A model generated the notes under the pieces. It searched no databases. It had not been told where the DNA came from and was given only the letters and a program-made list of their open reading frames with translations. From contig CAVQQP010000002.1 of the NCBI GenBank assembly GCA_963714995.1, positions 1 through 64,000 on the forward strand: a stretch of 64,000 nt of DNA. The letters are read 5' to 3'. Origin of the DNA: Prado023 sp963714995. GTDB lineage: Bacteria > Actinomycetota > Actinomycetes > S36-B12 > CAIYMF01. Of this stretch, positions 57,502-64,000 are shown in pieces; the first letter of the stretch is position 1; every line of letters starts with the position of its first letter. A program made the position numbers and the translations under genes.

Positions 57502-58780
57502 CTACGTCCCCGAACGCCACACCAGGACGATGCGCTGGCCCAGCCGCACCGCCCGCAGGCGGCTGCCCGGCGCCCCCCACGGGGCGTCCGACCCGTCGGC
57601 CACGTCCATGGTCCACGCGCCCCCGGCGCGCACCAGGGAGGCCAGGCCCTGGAGCACCCCGTCCTGGGCCGCGGACGGCCACATCTCCACCAGACGGCGA
57701 CCCAGCCAGTCGGCCCCCCCGGGGATCTGTTGGGCCGCATCCTGGACCACGAAGTCGCGGATCGTGCCGTCGGAGCGCGGGATCGCCTCGAGGAGCAGCC
57801 AGGGGTCCAGGTGCAGGTGCAGCAGCGTGCCCAGCCAGTAGTCCAGGTCAGGGTCCGCGCCGATGGCGTTGCGCAGCAGCAGTGGCGCGACCCGCTGGAC
57901 CAGCCGGGTGATCTCCTCGACCCGGTCGGCACCGAACGACTCCGCAGGTGTCCCAGAGCAGGCCCGCGACACCGATCACGGACCCACCGTCGGCCACCGG
58001 GATGACCGCGGCCGCATCGAACCGCGTGGTGGGCGTGACCGACGGGAACTGCGCGGCGCGTTCAGCGCGGTCGGCCCAGAAGAAGGCCTGATCATCCTGG
58101 ACGGCAGCGCACGTAGGGGATGTCGCGGGACGGCGGGATGCTGCGCCAGGGGCTGATCGCGTCACCGGGCACACCACACTGGCCGACCAGCTGCAGGGCC
58201 CCGTCGGCGGACGTCCGGTACAACGTCAGCGCGGTCACGCGCTGGGGGGCCAGCAGCTCGGCGAGCAGCTGGGCCGCGTCGTCCCCCTGGCTCGTGGCCC
58301 CGGCCACTGAGTCCAGCAGGGCGGTGACGACTCCGGCCCGGACGTCGGGCTGGGCCCGCAGCTGGTTCCACGCCCTGGAGCTGCCGGAGAGCTCGGGAGT
58401 CGCCCTCGAAGGACAGCCTCCGGTATGTCCGGCTCACCCTCCTCGAGGGCGGGGACCCTGACGCCCACCATCGTGGCCGCGACCTCGACCAGCCGGACGT
58501 TGTGCTCCTGCGACATTGCGCGCAGGCGCGCGAAGGCCTCGTCGAGGGTGATGCCGTGGCGTTCGACGAGCACGCCCTTGGCCTGCTCGATCACAGCCCG
58601 CAGCTGCACGGCCTTGCGCAGGAGGCGCAACTCGTCACGGGTGGCCGCCAGGGCGTCGGCCAGCGCCACCTCGGCCTCGGACGCGGGCGCCCCCCGATCG
58701 CCGACGGACTCGATCACGTCCGCCCCGCTGCGCCCACGGGGCGCCCCGGGTGACAGGCACCTGTGCCTGACGCTCAGCAT
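57502..58780 (-). CDS. GAF/PAS regulator with ANTAR RNA-binding domain (frameshifted)
   Basis: The start at 58780 is MLSVRHRCLSPG. A short N-terminal helix leads to the ANTAR domain, LRAVIEQAKGVLVERHGITLDEAFARLRAMSQEHN. Frame changes near 58400, 58300, 58110 and 57955 link a GAF-like region (VTALTLYRTSADGALQLVGQCG, FDAAAVIPVADGGSVIGVAGLLW) and a C-terminal PAS-like part (FVVQDAAQQIPGGADWLGRRLVEMWP). The total is about 425 residues. ANTAR domains bind paired hexaloop RNA hairpins as antiterminators. Having ANTAR before GAF is less common. It converges on the SpoIIE-like gene, with one base between stops. Confidence 0.7.
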
Positions 58781-58889
58781 CGGATCAGCGTAGCCCTCCC
58801 CCAGGGCCCCGGGGAGGGTCGTGAGGGCCCGGTCCACGAGCCACGACCGCCGCCCGGTGCCGGGTCACCGCCGGCGCCCGAGCGGGCAC

Positions 58890-59756
58890 CTACGAGGCCC
58901 GTGGGATCCTGCTCGCCGCCTCCGAGCCGGGTGCGCCCGGGGCTTCCTGCTGCCACGCCGCGGGCAGCGGCTTGTCATCCAGGATGTGGTCGCGAACGGC
59001 GGCCAGGGTCCGGGTGATCAGGCGGGAGACGTGGACCTGGGAGATGCCCACGCGTTCGGCGATCTGCGACTGGGTCATCTCCGCGTGGAAGCGCATGAGC
59101 AGCACCTGCTGCTCACGTTCGGGCAGCCGCTGCAGCACCGCCTGCACGTCGCTGCGCACATCGACCAGGTCATGGCCCGGGTCTGGCGCACCGAGGCGCT
59201 CAGCCAGGGGAAGCCGCTCATCCGTGACCTGGTCCAGGGAGCCTGAACCACGGGCCTGACGCGCAGTGCTCAGGGCGGCCCTGACCTCGTCCTGGCCGAT
59301 CTCGAGTGCGGCAGACAGGTCGGCGGGGGTCGGCTCGCGACCCAGCGACTGCTGCAGGTCGTCAGCGGCCCGGCGGACCTCGAGCACGCTCTCCTGCATG
59401 GCCCGGGGCACGCGCACGTCCCAGGCATGGTCGCGGAAGTGCCGGCGCAGCTCGCCGAGGATGGTCGGCACGGCGAAGCTGTGGAACGCGGTCCCGTGCG
59501 TCGGGTCGAAGCGCTCGGCGGCCAGGACCAGACCGAGGCAGGCGACCTGCACGAGGTCCTCCCGCGCCTGACCGCGACCGGCGTACCAGCCGGCCAGCTG
59601 GCGAGCCAGGGGCAGATGGGCAGCGACGAGGGCGTCGCGCACCTCGCGGTCCACGGCACCGCTGCCCCGGTCGGCGGCGGCGGGCGCGTGGCCCACCATC
59701 GACTCGGGGACGTCCTCGCCGGCGGCGGCAGGCTGGCACGAGCCAGCACCCTCCAT
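58890..59756 (-). CDS. SigB/SigF-family alternative sigma factor
   Basis: The protein has 288 residues from the ATG at 59756; a second ATG at 59699 is possible. Region 2 has LVQVACLGLVLAAERFDPTHGTAFHSFA and the group hallmark VPTILGELRRHFRD, then WDVRVPRAMQE. Region 3 (PTPADLSAALEIGQDEV) and region 4 (LPEREQQVLLMRF, MTQSQIAERVGISQVHVSRL) are complete. These match general-stress and sporulation sigma factors, which read GTTT-N15-GGGTAT-like promoters, the type found repeatedly in this window. No RsbW/RsbV pair is adjacent. It lies directly downstream of a GT4 gene and may be cotranscribed. Confidence 0.92.
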   Translation of the reverse strand: MEGAGSCQPAAAGEDVPESMVGHAPAAADRGSGAVDREVRDALVAAHLPLARQLAGWYAGRGQAREDLVQVACLGLVLAAERFDPTHGTAFHSFAVPTILGELRRHFRDHAWDVRVPRAMQESVLEVRRAADDLQQSLGREPTPADLSAALEIGQDEVRAALSTARQARGSGSLDQVTDERLPLAERLGAPDPGHDLVDVRSDVQAVLQRLPEREQQVLLMRFHAEMTQSQIAERVGISQVHVSRLITRTLAAVRDHILDDKPLPAAWQQEAPGAPGSEAASRIPRAS

Positions 59757-60760
59757 CGCGGTGACCGGCCCGCCATCGCGCCCAGTCTCCGGTACAGGTC
59801 CACCAGCCGGTCGCCAGCCAGTCGCGGGTCGTGCGCGGCCCGCACACGGACCTGGGCGGCACAGCCCAGAGCCCGCAGCCGGTAGGCGTCCTCGAGCAGG
59901 GCGGTCACGACCCGGGACAGCTCGGGACCCTGCGCGGCGGCAGGCACCAGGATCCCGCTCGTGCCCGCCACGACGAGGTCGAGGTGGGCGTCCTGGGCGG
60001 TGACGACCGCGGGGACGCCGTGCGCGGCGGCCTCGAGCACGTACCCACCGTGCCGTGACGAGTCCGAGCCGGCCACCAGCACCGCGGCGCCGGCCCACAT
60101 CCGCACGCGTGCGCGACCGCGCAGTCCCGGCCGGTGATGCAGGCGGTCGAGCACGCCGAGCTGGGCTGCGCAGGCCCGCAGCTCGGACCACCGCTCGGGG
60201 GTGAGACGTGCCCCCACGACGAGCTGGGTCGAGCCCCAGCGGCTCATCTCCGAGACGAGGGAGTCGAGCACCGGACCGTCGGAGAAGGTGACGACGTGAC
60301 CCGCCGTCCCGTCGACGGGATCCAGGTCCACGGTGGGCACCGGCATGGGGAAGAGGCCCGCAGACAGGGTCGGCACTCCCCTGCGGCGCCACCGCTCCCC
60401 CTCCGCGGCGGACAGTGGCATCACCGCGGTGACACGCCCGGCGAGGCGGAGCTCCACGTCCTCGAGGGTCGGGCTCTCGTCGAAGGTGGCGATGATGGGC
60501 ACGCCACCGACCTCGACCGCAGCCATCGTGGCCGCGACGCCGAAGGTGTGCACGAGGTCGGGACGCTGGTCGCGCCACTGGCGCCTCAGGTGCGCCGCGC
60601 AGGACGCCACGGTCGTGGCAAGGTCCGCACCGGGGAGCGACCCGTCGTCCTCGATCACGACGGCGCCCCCGTGGCGCGCCGCATCGGCGATCTGGCGAAC
60701 GGCGCTGCGCGGGAGATGGGTGGTGTTGGTCACGCGATGGGAGCAGAGATGGACCAGCAT
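59757..60760 (-). CDS. GT4-like glycosyltransferase, C-terminal end unclear
   Basis: The start at 60760 is MLVHLCSHRVTNTTHLPRSAV. LVHTFGVAATMAAVEVGGVPIIATFDE, VTAVMPLSAAEGERWRRRGVP and the donor-side block SDSSRHGGYVLEAAAHGVPAVV fit the GT4 fold. Its frame has no stop before 59270, well inside the sigma gene, which is implausible. A missed stop or a one-base error near 59757 is likely, so the end is set where the sigma gene begins. Sugar and acceptor are unknown. Confidence 0.7.
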
Positions 60761-61030
60761 GGCGACCTCACTTGTGTGGTCGGGAGTTGACGCGCGGCCT
60801 GCTGGATGAAGCGCACGCGGACTGGGCCCCGGAATCGGGGGCGAGCGGCGGGAGGTGATCTCCCGGGCGGATCTACGTGGTCTGCGTCGGCGATGCCGTC
60901 GGACGGGGACCGGCTGGGGGCGCACCGTGGATGGACGCCTCGACCACCGTAGCAGGTCGCCGCCCGATTGGCCAGCCTGAGGCGAGCCTCACCTCACTGC
61001 TCGGGCAGATGCGCCCGTCCACGGGGGCGG

Positions 61031-61057
61031 GTGTCTGACTGGGCGACATCGGGGTAG
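61031..61057 (+). promoter_or_regulatory. SigB/SigF-type promoter before a hemerythrin remnant
   Basis: GTGTCT, 15 bases, GGGTAG, in sequence nearly the same as the promoter at 41404. The rest of 60761-61273 has no gene; a TGAGGCGAGCCTCACCTCA element resembling an iron box lies at 60978-60996. Confidence 0.55.
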
Positions 61058-61100
61058 GTGGGCGGATGTCCCGCCAATCGACGCACACAAGGAGTCGCTG

Positions 61101-61186
61101 ATGTCCACTGACGCTCTGGTCCTGCTGGGGATAGGGGGTGAGGGGTCCTTCCCGAGGTGGAGGACCACATCATGGAGTCCTTCCCG
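61101..61186 (+). pseudogene. remnant of a hemerythrin gene
   Basis: The ATG at 61101 follows AAGGAG and starts MSTDALVLLG, like MTTDAIVLLK of the 41482 hemerythrin. After about ten codons the homology skips to GAGGTGGAGGACCACATC (61155 on), equal to the ELEDHILES part of the intact gene. An internal deletion of about 130 bases and the loss of the rest make it non-functional. The promoter and leader are retained. Confidence 0.7.
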
Positions 61187-61273
61187 ACCTGCTCCTGCGG
61201 CCCCTGGGCCAGGCCCCCAGGATCCCCGGGACTGCCCCAGGGTGAGGCCCACGGGGCGGAACGCGGCCGCAGC

Positions 61274-61480
61274 TTACCGGGGGTCAGTCTCGATGACGCG
61301 CTCGCGTGCGACCCGATCCCGCGGACCCCATACCAGCAACGTCAGCAGGAGGCCGATGCCCCCGGCGACCATCAGGATCATCCCGACCATGCTCAGGTCC
61401 ACCCCAGAGACCTCGGCGTTGACGGCGAAGGTCAGGATCGCGCCGACCGCCAGGAGGAAGATGCTCACTCCGATGCCCAC
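61274..61480 (-). CDS. DUF6458-type two-helix membrane protein
   Basis: The GTG at 61480 follows AGAGGA and gives VGIGVSIFLLAVGAILTFAV, the family start; a GTG at 61504 is an alternative. A second helix is MVGMILMVAGGIGLLLTLLVW, then a basic tail. At 68 residues it has the usual size. Function unknown; it is common in actinobacteria. Confidence 0.82.
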   Translation of the reverse strand: MGIGVSIFLLAVGAILTFAVNAEVSGVDLSMVGMILMVAGGIGLLLTLLVWGPRDRVARERVIETDPR

Positions 61481-61531
61481 AATCTGGTCCTCTCGTCGAA
61501 TCACCCATCGAGGTGACGGGTTGGCATGTGA

Positions 61532-61556
61532 CTACCCGGTCACGGTGGGCTATACC
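61532..61556 (-). promoter_or_regulatory. SigB/SigF-type promoter of the DUF6458 gene
   Basis: GGTAT, 14 bases, GGGTAG on the minus strand. Confidence 0.65.
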
Positions 61557-61634
61557 TCCCGGGCGATGAGCTGGTGGGTCCGTTGCGGCCGCCCAGGGCT
61601 GGCCGGTGGCCGCGGGTGTTGCCATGATGGCCCC

Positions 61635-62540
61635 ATGACGGATGTGGCGATGCTGGTCAACCCGACCAAGGTCGAGGATGTGGAGGCCCTGCATGCCGAG
61701 GTCACCGAGGCCCTGGCGTCCCGGGGATGGCCGCCGCCGAGGCTGCTGACGACCACCGAGGAGGACCCGGGCCGTGGGGTGACCGACCTCGCCGTGCGCG
61801 AGGGCGCCCGCTTCGTGGTCGCGGCCGGCGGGGACGGGACGGTCGCGGCAGTGATCAGCGCGCTGGCCGGCACGGACGTCGCACTCGTGGTGCTGCCCGC
61901 AGGCACCGGCAACCTGCTGGCACGCAACCTCGACCTGCCGACGGAGCTGGATCAGGTCGTTGACGCCCTGGTCGGCGGACGGACGATCCGCATCGACGTG
62001 GGTCAGGTGGTCGAGGGCCCGGGCGCGGGCAGCAGCTTCGCGGTGATGGCCGGACTCGGGTTCGACGCCGACATCATGACCGATGCGCCCGAACGACTGA
62101 AGGCCGCGATGGGCTGGCCCGCCTACGTGGTCGCGGCCGCCGGCCACCTGACCGACGAGCCCTTCCGCTGCCGGATCGTGGTGGATGAGGGCGAGCCGAT
62201 CGAGGCGGAGGCACGCACCGTGATCGTGGCCAACGCGGGCGGCCTGCCCGGCGGCGTCGACCTCGCGCCGGACGCCACCATCGGTGACGGACTGCTCGAT
62301 GTGGTCGTCGTGAACCCGCAGGGGGCTATGGACTGGGTACGCGTGGGGGCGCGCCTGGCCGTCGGCTCGCAACGCGAGGACGAGCGGCTGGGGCGGGCTC
62401 AGGGCAGGCGGATCGAGATCACGACCGAGGGCGACCAGGTCTGCCAGCTCGACGGCGACCCGATCGCCCCCACCGGGCGGTTCGTGGTCGAGGCGCGCCC
62501 ACAGTCGCTGCTCGTGCGGATGCCAGCCGTCGGCGGCTGA
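61635..62540 (+). CDS. diacylglycerol-kinase-type lipid kinase (first copy)
   Basis: The protein has 301 residues. VAMLVNPTKVEDVEALHAEV opens the DAGK catalytic domain. VVAAGGDGTVAAVISAL is the nucleotide-binding GGDGT motif, and VVLPAGTGNLLARNLDLP follows. The C-terminal beta sandwich has FAVMAGLGFDADIM, NAGGLPGGVDLAPDATIGDGLLDVVVV and QLDGDPI. It is related to DgkB and YegS and should phosphorylate a lipid. The lipid may be diacylglycerol or a glycolipid. Confidence 0.9.
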   Translation: MTDVAMLVNPTKVEDVEALHAEVTEALASRGWPPPRLLTTTEEDPGRGVTDLAVREGARFVVAAGGDGTVAAVISALAGTDVALVVLPAGTGNLLARNLDLPTELDQVVDALVGGRTIRIDVGQVVEGPGAGSSFAVMAGLGFDADIMTDAPERLKAAMGWPAYVVAAAGHLTDEPFRCRIVVDEGEPIEAEARTVIVANAGGLPGGVDLAPDATIGDGLLDVVVVNPQGAMDWVRVGARLAVGSQREDERLGRAQGRRIEITTEGDQVCQLDGDPIAPTGRFVVEARPQSLLVRMPAVGG

Positions 62541-62575
62541 GTGCCTACACGGAAGCGGGTTTGCCTGGTGCGGCG

Positions 62576-63496
62576 TCAGGAACCCTGGCCGGGGGCTGGG
62601 GCGGGATCGCGGGGCGATCCCCCGGGCGGCACGCAGATGGTCACTGACCGTGACTTGACCTTGATCTTCAGTCGTCTGACTGGCTTACGGGTCCCGCCGT
62701 CGAGCTCGTAGGGGGTCGGCTTGTCGAACACGACCTTGATCGAGGTGCCGCGCGCCACGACGACGAAGGGTGACTTCTCTGTTCGGCCAACGACGACTCG
62801 GGCCAACGCGCGAATCCAGGCGCGCCGGCTTCTCGCGGTCACGACGCCGACCTCGAGCAACCCGTCATCGGGTTGTGCCCCGTCGAATACCTCGACGCCA
62901 CCGAGGACCTGGCCCATGTTCCCCGCCAGGACACAGGTGATGGTGCCCTTGTGGAACCGGCGCCCGTCCACATCCACCGTGGCCATGACCGGGCTCGCGT
63001 TGAGGTTGCGCGCCCCGGTCCACAAGTAGGCCGCCCGTCCCATCCGATCCTTCAGGCCGGCGTCCGCGTCGGTGATCATCAGAGCGTCCAGGCCCGCTCC
63101 GGCCATGACCGCGAAGTGCTCCCCATTCACGGTGCCCGTGTCGAGCGCGCGGCGATCCCCGTGCAGGCCGATACGGACGGCCTCGGCGATGTCGCGGGGT
63201 ATCCCCAGATTGCTGGCGAGGAGGTTCGCGGTGCCGGCCGGAATCACCGCGAGCGCGACGCCCGCCCCCGCCACGGCATCAACGCACCGCTGGACCGTGC
63301 CGTCCCCGCCCCAGACGAACAGCACGTCCGCGCCCTCAGCCACAGCCTGGCGTGCACAGTCGGGGGCCTGCTTGCTCTTGAACACCTCGAACCACGCGGG
63401 CGAGGGACACCCCGCCTCCTCCAGCACCGTGCGCAGCTCCGGCAGCCCACCGCCCAGCGTCTTTCGGGAATGTGCCACCACCGCGACCTTCGTCAC
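62576..63496 (-). CDS. diacylglycerol-kinase-type lipid kinase (second copy)
   Basis: The protein has 306 residues from the GTG at 63496 (GAGGAGA upstream). VAVVAHSRKTLGGGLPELR, LFVWGGDGTVQRCVDAV, AVIPAGTANLLASNLGIP and FAVMAGAGLDALMI match the family. The C terminus is basic (RRLKIKVKSRSV), and ELDGGTRKPVRRL stands where others have a conserved DGE/D pattern. It differs clearly from the 61635 copy, so it is not a recent duplicate. The two copies converge, 35 bases apart. Confidence 0.9.
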   Translation of the reverse strand: MTKVAVVAHSRKTLGGGLPELRTVLEEAGCPSPAWFEVFKSKQAPDCARQAVAEGADVLFVWGGDGTVQRCVDAVAGAGVALAVIPAGTANLLASNLGIPRDIAEAVRIGLHGDRRALDTGTVNGEHFAVMAGAGLDALMITDADAGLKDRMGRAAYLWTGARNLNASPVMATVDVDGRRFHKGTITCVLAGNMGQVLGGVEVFDGAQPDDGLLEVGVVTARSRRAWIRALARVVVGRTEKSPFVVVARGTSIKVVFDKPTPYELDGGTRKPVRRLKIKVKSRSVTICVPPGGSPRDPAPAPGQGS

Positions 63497-63575
63497 GACA
63501 TCTCCTCTGGTCAGCGGACGTGGGTCCAGGGCGATCTCCCGGGACCGCCGGCTCCCCCGCGCGGCTGATGGGGCA

Positions 63576-63601
63576 CTACCCGCGCACCATCGGCCCAGAC
63601 C
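63576..63601 (-). promoter_or_regulatory. SigB/SigF-type promoter of the second lipid kinase
   Basis: GGTCT, 15 bases, GGGTAG on the minus strand. Confidence 0.65.
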
Positions 63602-63626
63602 TGTCGAGGTGCAGGGGCTCAGCCGG

Positions 63627-64000
63627 TCAGTCGACGGCGACGACCGTGCGCCGACCGCCGGCCTGTTTGGCGCGGTACATGCCGCTGTCGGCTCGACAGA
63701 TGGCCTCCTCCGCGGGTTCGCCAGGGTTGACGATCGCGACACCGATGCTCATGGATACGTAGATCTCCCGACCGTCGCCGAGCGGGATCGGCGCGCTGGC
63801 CACGGAGTGCACGTGCTCGGCCACCAGCCTGGCCCCTGACGGGTCCTCGATCCCGGTCAGCAGGGCCACGAACTCGTCCCCCCCGAACCGGGCGAGGAGG
63901 TCGTCGGCGCGAAGAAGGGACCGGATCCGCCGCGCGCTGGTGACCAGGACCCGGTCGCCGGCGGCATGACCATGCTCGTCGTTGACCGCCTTCAAGTCGT
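63627..64000 (-). CDS. GGDEF diguanylate cyclase, C-terminal part (runs off the window)
   Basis: The visible 124 residues contain the end of a GGDEF domain: DFKAVNDEHGHAAGDRVL, LLRADDLLARFGGDEFVALL with an intact active site, and MSIGVAIVNPG. The frame is open to the window edge, so the gene begins beyond 64000. It makes cyclic di-GMP. An RxxD inhibitory site five residues before GGDEF is in question: RADDLLARFGGDEF has RADD slightly further upstream. The gene ends 130 bases before the second lipid kinase start. Confidence 0.92.
   Translation of the reverse strand, partial: DLKAVNDEHGHAAGDRVLVTSARRIRSLLRADDLLARFGGDEFVALLTGIEDPSGARLVAEHVHSVASAPIPLGDGREIYVSMSIGVAIVNPGEPAEEAICRADSGMYRAKQAGGRRTVVAVD

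Overview
The window is a stretch of high-GC actinobacterial chromosome. The first 26 kb carries a core gene set whose order resembles the Mycobacterium Rv2228c-Rv2241 neighbourhood: an RNase H/phosphatase fusion, a zinc-ribbon protein, a Nif3-like protein, an AhpE-type peroxiredoxin, a DUF3052 protein and a homodimeric AceE. DUF3145, tandem GNAT and mycothiol-type families agree with this. I cannot assign a genus. Many genes are broken by single-base frame changes whose flanks still encode conserved protein. I read most of these as sequence error rather than decay, and annotate such genes as one locus with the break positions given.

Layout. 0-5 kb: a large BTAD-nSTAND-WD40-like regulator in several frames. 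5-13 kb: a secreted protein, RNase P RNA, a VOC protein, an RNB-family RNase, PPK2, a structured candidate small RNA (about 9292-9582), then RNase H/phosphatase, zinc-ribbon and Nif3 genes. 13-19 kb: a tightly coupled operon of acyl-CoA synthetase, E1-alpha, E1-beta, E2 and a lone acyl carrier protein. 19-30 kb: tRNA-Val, peroxiredoxin, DUF3052, aceE, tandem GNAT, DUF3145, a dimethylglycine/sarcosine-dehydrogenase-like enzyme and a CPBP protease, ending at a tRNA with anticodon CAT (30.2 kb).

30-64 kb is an accessory, stress-flavoured region. It begins with an operon for a processive family 2 glycosyltransferase, a HlyD-like protein and a GH81 endo-beta-1,3-glucanase. It continues with PRC-barrel, CsbD, CBS, hemerythrin, DUF421, YihY, PAP2, Usp-like, Rieske-FAD, topoisomerase IB, cation/proton antiporter, lipid-kinase and GGDEF genes, plus many very small membrane or acidic proteins. 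Seventeen promoter-like sites of the form GTnT-N14/15-GGGTA(G/C/T) (most often GGTAT-N15-GGGTAG) lie in front of these genes. The same region encodes a SigB/SigF-type sigma factor (58.9-59.8 kb), a SpoIIE-type phosphatase and a GAF/ANTAR regulator.

The simplest reading is a general stress regulon concentrated in one region: an alternative sigma factor driving envelope, redox, osmotic and exopolysaccharide genes. The beta-glucan-type operon under this promoter, the ACP-ended 2-oxoacid dehydrogenase operon, the 9.3 kb RNA and a coupled YcgG/DUF1989 pair are the parts most worth following up.
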